From Vitrella brassicaformis (Eukaryota > Sar > Vitrellaceae), in NCBI GenBank assembly GCA_001179505.1, contig CDMY01000831.1, positions 149,839 to 213,838 on the forward strand: a stretch of DNA of 64,000 nt, read 5' to 3'. Shown here piece after piece: positions 34,401 through 44,596 of this stretch. The position numbers were made by a program, and so were the translations under genes. A model generated the notes under the pieces. The model saw nothing but the letters and a program-made list of their open reading frames with translations, was not told the DNA's origin and made no database searches. How positions within the stretch are numbered: the first letter of the stretch is position 1; each line of letters opens with the position of its first letter.

Positions 34401-34874
34401 ATGATGAGGGCCGTACCTAGGAAACCCCATGGAAGCTGCACAGCCTGCTTGAGGGCCTCTGTGAAGGAAGATATGGCACCCACCCTGACGAAGACACACC
34501 GAGAGCGAGAGAGAGATCTCCAAGTTGCAATCGCGCCCGTTTATTGTTCACCGTATGAGTGCCTCCACTGCCTTGGCGCCTGTGCTTCCCATCTCGACCA
34601 GCAGCTTCGATGCCTCCACCTGCACAGCCGACCCAGCAGACCCTCCCAGGAGGGCGATGACAGCTGCACCGAAACGGTCAGCAATGACAGCAGCAGCGTC
34701 ACCCGGCTGTGTGTTCTTGGCGATGACCGCAGACATTGCCCGCAGAGCGCTCAGCTGCTGGTGCCTGTTGCCGCTCTCGAGCTGCGACAGGAGACTGGGC
34801 GAAGCGTTGGCTTCCGAAGCGCCGAAAACAGCGGCCGGCAGGGAAGCAAAGGCGAAAACCAGAGCCAGCAACAT
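31472..34874 (-). CDS. Secreted armadillo/HEAT-like protein, two tandem exon modules
   Basis: Exons 34874-34552, 34484-34240, 34180-34013, 33917-33742, 33653-33511, 33447-33405, 33320-32881, 32807-32560, 32468-32292, 32209-32040, 31965-31862, 31786-31735, 31669-31574, 31513-31472; 808 residues, all phases consistent. N-terminal signal peptide MLLALVFAFASLPAAVFG. The rest is alpha-helical with armadillo-like repeats: TVIADRFGAAIIPLLGATAE, WADELLEADGLPSFVQLLD, LLTKLSPLLLSADDEMRQYA. The set of exons occurs twice with the same order and intron phases (compare WADELIDAGGVPLLVQLLDY in the second half). No membrane segment and no RING, unlike its relative at 40297-44378. Function unknown; entry to the secretory pathway is unusual for this fold, SIL1 being a known ER example. 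The last two exons are the least certain. Confidence 0.75.
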
Positions 34875-36209
34875 CGCTCAAGGGAAAAACTTGCCTGATG
34901 CCCAACGACAGCTCAAGAACTGAGCACAGTTGTCCCACTATTTTTTCCTCGGCACTGCTCTGGAATTTTTGGTCAGGGCGTCTTCTACCCACCCCTAGAC
35001 AGACAATGAAACACTCGATCGCCGCTGCCTCGCATCTCCACGAACGCACTCAGTGGCATAAGTGCGTCATGACAATCAACACGCACAGCACATACATCCC
35101 AGCTAGCTGCCGAACCGAAAAGGGCAATTGAATATCCTACTACACTAGCTACCCGTCCTAGCTACCCGTCCCGCATATCCACATTGTGATAAAAAACTAC
35201 GAGAGTCACACTGCTCTGGACGTGCTTGGCGGCTATAGTGTGCTCGACAGGGATGCATGGGATATGTATCGCGATATGTATATGCGATGTATTCTCTCCC
35301 GCCGTCATGACGACCACGCGCCTCATTTGCCAGTGGGCGCGGTACCATCGACTGACCACCCAGAGGTGGGCCACCGCAGTGACGTCTCGGCGACGGTCTC
35401 GCAAGCGGACGCTTCTCGTTATATAATCTCGTCAGCCGCGTGAATCCTGTCTTGTTGAGCAGCGCATCAGCGTCCAGCCACTCATCAAGTGGGCGCGTAC
35501 AGCCTGTGTCCGAGTGAGTAGCTGTTCTGCTCGCACGTTCCTTTCTTTCCTGACAGACACAAACAGCGGAGCAGCACAGAACAAACAGGGCACAGTCAGC
35601 CAGTCAGTCAGTCAGTCAGTCAGTCACGACCGATGGGCTCCATCTCCTCCCGCCTCGTGTATGTGTATATATGTATGTGTGTTGATGCAGTAGGTAGGTG
35701 TAGCCGCTTTTATGGCGGCCGGCCGTGTCGGTCATGTGCAGTGCAGGCTGATCGATCGACTTGGGAGGGAGCGGGGGAACGCAGCCAGCGGTCACTGACA
35801 GACATCACATCTATCACATGCGGTGTATTGGCGGTTGAAGCCATTCATATGTGTGAGTCAATACGTCACATACACAGCGGGCAGGGCAGGGCAGCGCCAA
35901 CCCAACTGCAGGCCATGTCATGATCAACAACTCAACAAGAAGAAACTACTTATGCAGACAGACCCGCAAGATGACGGACAGACAGACAAAAGGAGAGGGA
36001 GAGAGAAGGCAGGCATTTCAGCAGATACGTGGCCCCCTCCCCGCCTCCCTCCCTTCTAGCAAGACAGACCAGCAAAAGTGGACACAGCAGCAAAGTGGAC
36101 ACAGCGGCAAGCATGCCATCCCCACACACACTACCTGCGGCAGACAGACAGCCCGACGCTCTCAGAACACCGAAACTTCTCCTTCTCCCCTCCCTCCCTC
36201 CCTCCCTGT
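34875..36209. other. Intergenic region up to the second gap
   Basis: No gene supportable. Holds a CAGT tandem repeat (35598-35625) and, next to the gap, a CCCT tandem repeat. Confidence 0.4.
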
Positions 36210-36509
36210 NNNNNNNNNNNNNNNNNNNNNNNNNNNNNNNNNNNNNNNNNNNNNNNNNNNNNNNNNNNNNNNNNNNNNNNNNNNNNNNNNNNNNNNNNNN
36301 NNNNNNNNNNNNNNNNNNNNNNNNNNNNNNNNNNNNNNNNNNNNNNNNNNNNNNNNNNNNNNNNNNNNNNNNNNNNNNNNNNNNNNNNNNNNNNNNNNNN
36401 NNNNNNNNNNNNNNNNNNNNNNNNNNNNNNNNNNNNNNNNNNNNNNNNNNNNNNNNNNNNNNNNNNNNNNNNNNNNNNNNNNNNNNNNNNNNNNNNNNNN
36501 NNNNNNNNN
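36210..36509. other. Assembly gap (300 N) in a CCCT repeat
   Basis: 300 N flanked on the left by CCCTCCCTCCCTCCCTG and on the right by GTCCCTCCCTCCCTCCCT, so the gap probably replaces a longer CCCT tandem repeat. Confidence 0.95.
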
Positions 36510-36565
36510 GTCCCTCCCTCCCTCCCTATGCGTTGGTGCACACTCGACACACTCAATTGCAATGC

Positions 36566-37240
36566 TTAAGAGGCGCAGAAGTAGGCGATGCATACCACGC
36601 TCACACTTACAACGCCCCAGAACGCCCACAGAGGATACACCAAAAAGCAGAGCAGAGCAGACACAAAAGACACAATGAAAACCCCCGTGATGAATTTATC
36701 ACGGTATAGTAGTATTTCTATAGGGTCTGTAGAAATGACTACTATGACAATACAGGCAAAGAAGAGCCAAAACGCACCCTTCAGTACCAATGTCACCCAC
36801 CAATCCACAGCCGCCCGCTGCTGCATTCTTTGTTCCCGTCGAGCAGTGGCCATGTCCGCCCGGTATTCCTCTCTGGCCTTGTCGATCTGCATGTGCATCT
36901 CCTCAACAGCCACCTGCAGACGCCGCTCCTCCTCCTGGCCGGCCCGCTCTCGCTCGGTTGTGCTCCACAGCAAGTCGATGGTGTCGCTCATCTTGCCCAG
37001 CCCCTCCTTGATGCGGGCCAGGCGCTCATGGGCAGCGCGAAGACTGCTGTAGTTGAGTGCACCAGCCAGCAGGCACATCACTAGCAGGCACAGCACGATG
37101 CCCAGGAGGGATCTGTCGCGGTTGGTGGTCTTGGCTCGTGCCTTGATGAGCTCATCAGACGCCTCCTCCAATGTCATTATCATCGCCCTTCCAGCCAGCT
37201 GCAGGAGGGGAGATCTGCAGACAGGCAGAGAGGAATGCAT
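36566..37240 (-). CDS. Coiled-coil multi-pass membrane protein
   Basis: Single-exon frame of up to 224 residues. The likely start is MIMTLEEASDELIKAR (37183) or MTLEEAS (37177); the open frame extends to 37240. Order of features: cytosolic basic stretch, membrane helix (LLGIVLCLLVMCLLAGAL), charged coiled coil (ERERAGQEEERRLQVAVEEM and on for about 90 residues), then three or four hydrophobic segments at the C-terminus (WWVTLVLKGAFWLFFACIVI; VFIVSFVSALLCFLVYPLWA). Not recognised. The layout and some hydrophobic residues match the divergent neighbour at 37509-38156, suggesting an inverted duplicate. Confidence 0.6.
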   Translation of the reverse strand: MHSSLPVCRSPLLQLAGRAMIMTLEEASDELIKARAKTTNRDRSLLGIVLCLLVMCLLAGALNYSSLRAAHERLARIKEGLGKMSDTIDLLWSTTERERAGQEEERRLQVAVEEMHMQIDKAREEYRADMATARREQRMQQRAAVDWWVTLVLKGAFWLFFACIVIVVISTDPIEILLYRDKFITGVFIVSFVSALLCFLVYPLWAFWGVVSVSVVCIAYFCAS

Positions 37241-37508
37241 TTGGTCGAAAGATTCTTTTCCAAGAGCTTTTGGTGGCTCTCGCCTGAGTAGTTTCTTTGC
37301 TTGTGCGTTCAGATCACAGCGCAGCTTTTTTAAGGCGATCGCGATCGCATTTGCGAGCTCTTATCTGCGAGCTTGTCTTGTAGCCCTGTCTTATCCTTTT
37401 TGTCTTCCTTTCCAGGTACTCCTCAAAGCCAAGGCCGTCACTCACAACAACTCACAAGACAGACAAGCTTCTAGGCCCTCGTCAGAGTCAATCACATCAA
37501 TCGGTGAA
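37241..37508. promoter_or_regulatory. Region between divergent membrane-protein genes
   Basis: Holds both promoters if the starts are right. It contains the palindromic GCGATCGCGATCGC near 37337-37350 and the pyrimidine-rich stretch near 37390 ending in a CCAG acceptor-like site (37414), so the plus gene may have an upstream non-coding exon. Confidence 0.4.
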
Positions 37509-38156
37509 ATGGTGCTCACCCTGGTGCTGGTGATGAGCTTGATGTGTTCGCCGGGGATTGCAACACGCGAAGGCTTCGATGAGGAATCACCAGACGCCTG
37601 CCCGGCCATCAACTCCGGCTCTCTGGACGGCATCGTTGAGCGGCTGACTCGCGTGGACGACCACCTGGGCGGCCTGGCGAGCACTTTGGAGCAGGAGCGG
37701 GCCAGCATGAAGCAGCAGCTGACCAGTGTCCGACATGAGCTCACACAGGACCTGCGCAAGGCGGGTCAAGAATTGGAGCGATTCCGGCGGCTCCAACGAC
37801 ACGCTTCACCATTCCAGAGTGACGAAATTGCTGTTCAGAGAGGGCTTGCAGGGCTGCTGTTTTGGTGCCTCTTCCCCTTTTTTGTCCTGTTTTCCTACTA
37901 CTGCGACCTGTACTTCTCCTCGCCGAGCGGCAGTCACGGTCAAGGTCACCTCACGTATGTGGAGAACTCGCTGTGGTTCGTCGGGGTTGCCGCCCTCTGC
38001 GTTCCTCTGTCGTACGTGGCACACCCGCCCTGGCTCTTCCGGTGGACCCTGGCGGCCATGGCCATGTGTCTTCTGTACATCGTGACCTTCAAGCACGACA
38101 TCCAGTGCAAGGCCTGCGCACACACGAGGGCGGCGCCAAATGCGAAGCAGTCCTAG
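37509..38156 (+). CDS. Signal-peptide coiled-coil membrane protein
   Basis: 215 residues from MVLTLVLVMSLMCSPGIATR, a good signal peptide or membrane anchor. A coiled coil follows (RLTRVDDHLGGLASTLEQER then ASMKQQLTSVRHELTQDLRK), then hydrophobic segments (GLLFWCLFPFFVLFSYYCDL; NSLWFVGVAALCVPLSYVA; TLAAMAMCLLYIVTF). Not recognised. The frame is open upstream to 37053, but that part overlaps the divergent gene and is low complexity, so the internal ATG before the signal peptide was preferred. Similar in layout to the minus-strand neighbour. Confidence 0.65.
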   Translation: MVLTLVLVMSLMCSPGIATREGFDEESPDACPAINSGSLDGIVERLTRVDDHLGGLASTLEQERASMKQQLTSVRHELTQDLRKAGQELERFRRLQRHASPFQSDEIAVQRGLAGLLFWCLFPFFVLFSYYCDLYFSSPSGSHGQGHLTYVENSLWFVGVAALCVPLSYVAHPPWLFRWTLAAMAMCLLYIVTFKHDIQCKACAHTRAAPNAKQS

Positions 38157-39072
38157 TGAGAAGAAGAAGACGCGTCGTACCGAGGGAGAGGGAGGAAGGG
38201 AGGGGATCAATGAGTGACGGGGGAAATAGCTTGTTGGTTTCTGGTGTCGATGGCTTGCTCGCTTCATGTGTTGTTGTCGGGGATTTGCTGCTCGGTGAGT
38301 GAGTCTGGTTTGTGGCAACAATCAGTGTTCGTTGATAGCTGTATCTGATGTGATGTGACGTGACTGATCTTCGGCAGTTTTTAAGCCATTCATGTCGTTC
38401 CCTGTATTGTATTTATAGGTAGGTGCTGTCTGTCTGTGGTGTGTGCATGCAACGACGGTGTACAGAACGCTCAGATTGCTCCAGTGCCCTCGAGCGAGTA
38501 TTTACTGCTCTCTGCCTGGTGATGATACCTAGTTTACCAGACTTGATTGCCTCCTCATGGATGAAAGCTAATGAAACCATCATGTATTTGATTCAGTTCA
38601 CAAACCACAGGCACTTCCATCGTTTCATTCTTTGCACCCATCAGCTTAGTTTCCTTGATATGACAAACGCTTTCATGGACACAGCATCTGCACTCAGGGG
38701 CCGGGACCTCGGTGTCCGTTAACGAACGAACGAACGAATGAACGAACGAACGAGCTACCCCGAGAAACTAAGAATATGTGACGACATTTGCTGTGTGTGT
38801 GTTTGCTTCAGGGCGAGGAATTTGCGCAAAAGACGGACAAGAGGAGTTTTGGTCTCTCCTCCTTGGTTCTCACTTTCTCTGCTTCCCACCTGGTGCTGCT
38901 GTCTCGCTGGCCGGGTTCAGTGCTCTTCCTCTCTCATAATGATTATCGTTCTGGCAACGGTGACAACTTCACGGACGTGCCATGCATGTGTGAGAGTTTG
39001 TTCACTTGTGTGTGGTGGACGGTGTCACAAACGAGAGGCAGCGCATGTAGATCTCGTATAGACAGACCGACC

Positions 39073-39180
39073 GTGAGAGAGACATGACTGCGCGAGACAC
39101 ATGTATTTCAGGGGGTGATGTTTTCCATGCGCATCAAACTCGTCCATGGACACTGTGGATCGTAACAGCTGCGCATGATG
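39073..39180. repeat. Dispersed repeat B, copy 2
   Basis: Same orientation as 30807-30880, sharing GTGAGAGA-CATGAC, CTGCGCGAGAC-CATGTAT and TGGATCGTAACAGCTGC, but with extra internal sequence including TTTTCCATGCGCATCAAACT. Confidence 0.7.
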
Positions 39181-39239
39181 TCCCATAGCTGATCGCACAC
39201 CCATTGTTAGTATTGCATGGCATGCATCAATGATCAATT

Positions 39240-39893
39240 CACCGGATGGATGACCTATTGCGAAAACAAACTCGACATGACATCGAGTACCTGCACCTGG
39301 GATGCACACACACACACGCACACACACACATCAGTCAGGTTAGCTGCTTGGTTGGCTGGGACAAGAACACGGAAGGTCGGCTTCAGTCTCTGCTGACTGT
39401 TTTTTGTCGGTGTTGGTGGCATTCTGGCCATTTTGCCTGCGTCGACGTGCAAACTTGTGACTGACTGACTGGTGGATGCGTCGACGTGAAGATTGATGGG
39501 CACAAGGCCATTCATTCCATGCAGCATGAGGGCCGTCACCCACCACAGAGCTCAGAGAGCCACACGTGAACGGACAAATAGATAAATGAGACCAACAAAC
39601 AGAGCCACACGGCTGGTAGAAACAGCTGCGATATGGCATGAGATGAGATCTGCGACGAAACAAGACACTTCGGTAGGCCAATCATTGGCACATGATTGAG
39701 AGGAGGGGACAGAACAGCTACACACAGACAGGCACACTCAATCATGCCTCTAATCAATTAGGGGATAGACAGGCAGTGTACAGCGGAAGAAGTGCACAAG
39801 AATAGAGAGAGAGAGAGAGAGAGACGGATGGATAGATGGACGACCTATTTCAAAAACGAATTCGACATGACAACCGAACACCAGAAAGTCGAT
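39240..39893. repeat. Local direct repeat pair
   Basis: 39245-39300 (GGATGACCTATTGCGAAAAC then AAACTCGACATGACA) and 39836-39893 (GGACGACCTATTTCAAAAAC then GAATTCGACATGACA) are diverged direct copies about 590 bp apart. The related word ATCAATTCACC-GATGG occurs near both. Confidence 0.55.
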
Positions 39894-40296
39894 ACCCCAG
39901 CCATGCACCCACCCCTCTGGCCATCCACCCATCAATTCACCAGATGGCTGACCTGGTGCGAACACCTGCGACCCATAAAGCCACGAACCCACCCACGTAT
40001 CCCTCTCTGCCTACGTCTCGGCCATCCACGCCACACGCACAGACACACACACACCAGGCAGGACACACACACTACATCGCAGCAGTCGTACGTGGATATC
40101 AACACCTGGAAAGAGGGGAGATCCACGCGCACACATGGGCAGTATGCACATAGACAAACAGATGCTCAGCAGACAGGGCGACTCTTTCATGAGAGCAAAT
40201 GCACAACCATGACCCATGCAGCCCCTCGTTGCCAACGACAAATTCTCGAGATGACATAAAATCGTGCACCTGTCTGTCCGCCACGCGCCTTCCACT

Positions 40297-43200
40297 CTAA
40301 ATAGTGGGCCCCGACTGTCTGTAGTCGATGTCGCTTCTACAGATGGGGCACTGCGTGTTGCCCCGCCACGGCGCATACCTCTTGTGCCAGCAGGTGACAT
40401 ACAAACATCGGTGGCGGCAGGTGGACGGCGCCTTGCCGATGAGCACCACCGTCCGCTGCTCGGCCTGGCACACCGCACACAACTCGTCCTCCTCCCTGTC
40501 GTCGATGCGCCGCTGCAGCTGCCGATTCTCCTCTTGGTGCGCCCGAAGCATGAGCCCGTCGAGCTGCTGAATGCGGCCCATGACGCGGGCGAGGAAGGCC
40601 GTCGCCTCGGCCACCGTGTGGATGGACGAGAGGCAAGCCATTGAAGGCCTGCACAGAGAGACAGACAGTGGACAGACAAACAGATAGACAGCCGATGTGT
40701 GTGTGTGTGTGATCGCACCTTTCCCGACTGTCCATCTTGATGGCATCGACACGCGACTGGAGCTTCCCCACGTCATGCGAGAGGCACCTCAGCCGACGAT
40801 CCAGCTCACCGCTGCCCAGCTGCTGCTCGACCCTGAATGCCACACACAGACGGAGTCACACGCATGGCGGTGTGGGAATCCCCGCTGTCTCTTTGCTCAC
40901 TCTGAGATGCGCTGCGTGAGTTGCGCAAGCTGTTCGTCGAGCCCCAAACCACCAATGCCATCATCTACACCAGCACCAGACGAGCTGCCCCCCTCCGGCG
41001 GCCCACAGGGGCCACCCGCATCGGCCGAGGAAGACCCTGATGCCGCTGCTGCCCCCTCAGTGGCGGTGTCCTGCTCCCTCTCTCTGTGGCGCCACATGTG
41101 GCGCTTCCACTGCTGTCGATCCGCTGCTGAGCTGTTGGATCTTGGCGAGTGCGGCGTCGTAGATGGGCTGCAGGGCGGCCTTCTCGGCCTCGGCCTCAGC
41201 GGAAAACTGCCGGATGCAACGCCGCCCGCACGAACCACCTCATGCAACTCGTCAACAGACCTAACACACATAACACACACGACACGAGGTGCATCAAGGT
41301 CCCCGCCCTCTGTGTGTGTGCGGTTGGTCTCACTTTGGTGCGTTGCGCATGGCGACTTCCTTCTCGTGTATCAATTTGGCCTTTCGCTGCTCCAGCGAGG
41401 CGATGGCCGCCAACTTGCCGTCCAACTCGTGACGCAGCCTGCACACCCATCCCAAGACACACACGTGCTGACTGCAGTGAGAGTGCCGCCCATTCATCGC
41501 TTTTCCGGCTCACTCCTGCAGTCTATCGACAGCCTGCTGCTTCTGCTCTAAGGCCATGGCGCGTGCAGGATCGACGCTGTGGGCATCATCGGCAGCCGCG
41601 GCCGCTTCCCGCCTTTGCCGCTCCGTCGGGTCGTGGCTGTGATGTCCACCGCCCTGCCCCGAGCCCCACTCAGACCAAGCAGCCTCCATGCCCCTCACCC
41701 AGTCAGAGTCATCAGAAGGACTGCTGGGCGGTGACGACAAGGTCACGGCGGTGGTGCCGCTGCTCAACTCGCCCACACGAGAGCATCCATCAGCGGCAGC
41801 CGTTGCTGCGCCTCCGCTCTCCGTCGACAACGACGAGTGCTGCTTGAGGGGTGGGGTCACCAGAGGGGGGGCGGCGGGGCGAGGGGGGCGATGCTGCTGG
41901 CGATAAGCCATCCCACCAGTCACAGCAGGGCCACGTGTGCCGTCAGATGTGCCGCCGGCGGTGCTTGGCAGCGGCTGTGATGACACCGTCTCCCCAGATG
42001 GACTCGCAAACACAGAGGAGATCGCTTGTCCAGCCTGCTGTCGCGAGGGCGCATCAGCTGAGCCCGACCCGGCCCTTCTGCCCTTCTTCTTTCGGCGTCT
42101 CGCTGTCTGAGTCCACTGGCCGCCATCGTCTGCCATCGCCTCCTCCCGCTGCTGCTGATGATGGTCGACTGAGATGCCAAATCCACCGCCAGGCATGATG
42201 GTGTCGTTGCTGCTGCTGGGTGTGACAGGGGGAGCGGCACTCTCCTCCGTGGCTGCGTCAGATGCTGATGCTGCCGGGGTTGGTTGATCAGCTACCGTGT
42301 CTTTGGTATTCTTCCCCGGCCGCTGTCCTGCCCCATCAGCAGTCAATGCGTTGTCCTCTGGCTGATGACGGTGCGGCCGGCACTTCTTGGCTGTCGTCTT
42401 GGCTTCTTCCTGAGCAATCAGCAAGGCCATGTTCTGGTCGGCCCGCCGCTCGTCCTGGAGCCACTGCCGATGCTGCCGCGATGGATGGATGACAAAGCAC
42501 CAAAGTACTGACAGGCCGAGAGCAACAAGGATTCCAGCTCCAACCCACGGCGCCCACGGAGAGGACAGCTGCAAGCAAAAGAGAAGGAGAGAAAAGAGAG
42601 GCAGTGAGGACGCCTTGACGGTGTCCTTGGATCCTGCGTACCATTTCTCCGGTTGTCGGCAGCCGATGAAGGCCCGTCGCGTGGATGGGCAGCCTGGCAA
42701 GGAGCTCCTTGGCTGCTCCACTGATATTTTCATCCGAGCTCCCGGTGAGGCCCTCAAACGACTGCTGACATCCCGCCTGCAGTCACCAAAACAGATGATG
42801 TGCGCCACGCAAGTGACTCAGTGAGTGCACCCTGCACCCCACCGTGCTGGCGATGGTGTTCGCGACTCGCTGGCCCAAGACGACGCTGTCCCTGACCAAT
42901 CAATAGACTACCGACAAATGACAACAACACATGCACCAATGACGTTCGTTGCGTACCGGAGTATCTCTTCGAAGGCCAGGACCATGTTGAGCAATTTGCC
43001 GAGCGTTATCTTGTTTGACATTTCCGTGTCCGTCGTAAGCTTCCCATTGAGGGGCACGAAATGAGTCCCATTGAGGGGCACGAAATGGGGACTCGAGAAG
43101 GACTCACATGCCCTCTCGACACACCCGTTGTCGATGGCATACCTTCGCTGCACAAACAAAATGCACACAGAAACAGGTGTCTGATTTGTCTGATTCCCTC

Positions 43201-44378
43201 CTTCAGCACACCTGCAATCCATCTCCTTTGTGAAGCAGCAGCGAACACGTGAAAAAGATCAAGTCTGAGCTGTCCTCGGCTTCCCGACGGCGGGTTACAG
43301 CGCTGAGGGCGTTCGGCAGCAGACCAGCATCGACTATGCTCACAAGAGTGAGACGAGATCCTCTGCTCCGCGACACGGGGCCTGATGGAAATGTAAACAC
43401 AAACAGGAGTAAGTCGACGGAATTGTCCTCGCTATCCACTCTCACCTGCACATATGGTTGCCATCACCAACATGCTCAGCAACTCCGCGGCCTTGGCCCA
43501 AATCACGTCGTCCCATGACAAGAGAAAGAGTGACAGCTTTTCCACCACCCCATGCTCGATAAGCGCATCAGCAATGCCCGGCAGCATCACAATACACTCA
43601 CCTGGTCCAGTCTGTCCGATGCTCGACCACATCATTGGGATGGTGCCGAGCATCGATATTGCGGCCCTCGTGACAGACGGATGGGTGTTGCCCAGCAGCT
43701 GCAGCAGGGGCACAATGGCTGCACTGGTCACTACGTCATCCACCCACGGCAGGTGGCCGAGGACGGCCGTCAAGGGACCCACAATGTCCTCCATGTCACT
43801 GCCTGGCAGCTCCAAAGTGCGGCTGAGGGTCTCGTTAAGCGACGAAAGAGCACCACATCTGAACAGATAGACAGACAGACAGACAGCCACACAGGTGGGT
43901 CTGTTCATCTGGCCGTTCGGCCCCGCACTCACCGGGCGAGGGCATCAGCAGCCTCAGTGCCGCTCTCTGCTATCCGCTGCAAGAGAGTCAAAGCCTCGAC
44001 TTGCACTGAATGGTGGTCACAGTCGGCGGCGACGGCAAGGACGGCCGTCCCATACCGAACAGCAACTTTTGCAGCGACATCACCCGGCTGTGTGCTGTCT
44101 GCAATGTCCTCTCTGATGGCCCGCAAGACGCTGATCTGCAGGGCAGTGTCGTTGCTCTCCAGCTGCAATGCCAGGGGACTGGGCGCTGCCTCTTCCACGC
44201 CTATGTCGTCATCAAGGACACCCACAGCCTTCTCAAAATCACCACTTTCGTCAGCAAATGAGGGGTCCACATCGTCCCTGTTGTCAAAGTCACCCAGAGG
44301 CTCCTCAAACTCACCGTTGTGACTCCTGATGGCTGGCGGCAGGCAAGCGAGCGTGACGACGAGCACAGCCGCCAACAT
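40297..44378 (-). CDS. Membrane RING protein with signal peptide and armadillo-like domain
   Basis: Exons 44378-43933, 43858-43446, 43381-43212, 43147-42957, 42891-42843, 42776-42642, 42568-41514, 41438-41334, 41260-40901, 40832-40719, 40648-40297; 1129 residues, all phases consistent. Order: signal peptide MLAAVLVVTLACLPPAIRS; armadillo-like domain (residues about 60-470) related exon by exon to the protein at 31472-34874; membrane helix WVGAGILVALGLSVLWCFVI near residue 490; long disordered Ser/Pro/Gln-rich region; coiled coil (AAIASLEQRKAKLIHEKEVA); RING at the C-terminus (CAVCQAEQ, CRHRCLYVTC, CPICR). This predicts an ER- or secretory-membrane ubiquitin ligase with a luminal helical-repeat domain and a cytosolic RING. 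Topology and activity are inferred. In exon 9 a different frame is more coiled-coil-like than the spliced one, so a pair of small sequence errors is possible there. Confidence 0.8.
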
Positions 44379-44596
44379 CAGGCGGGCAGGACTTCCGTTT
44401 TTATTTCTGATGACGTTTGTCGCTTTATTTCATCACCGTGACGTCCCCGCACGCGAGCGAACGTGCCGGTATCAATCGCAGCTCCCGTCCTCCGATGTCA
44501 AACAACGACATGTTTATAAACGGAGGGATGGATGGATGGATGGCCGGAGTGCGATTCATCTACAGTGAGGAAGTCACAGAGAGGACAGCATTGCCC

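Larger units (their letters stand above)
38157..40296. other. Repeat-containing intergenic region
   Basis: No gene is supportable in these 2.1 kb. It holds an AACG tandem repeat (38719-38753), repeat B copy 2 (39073-39180) and a local direct repeat (39240-39300 with 39833-39893). A GAGA microsatellite lies at 39806-39822. Confidence 0.4.

Noticed and set aside
36029-36709. Long open frames crossing the second 300-N gap
   Set aside because: Same reason; the flanks are CCCT repeat translation (Ser/Leu/Pro).
37053-37508. Upstream extension of the plus-strand coiled-coil membrane protein
   Set aside because: Overlaps the divergent gene and would bury the clear signal peptide in the middle of the protein.
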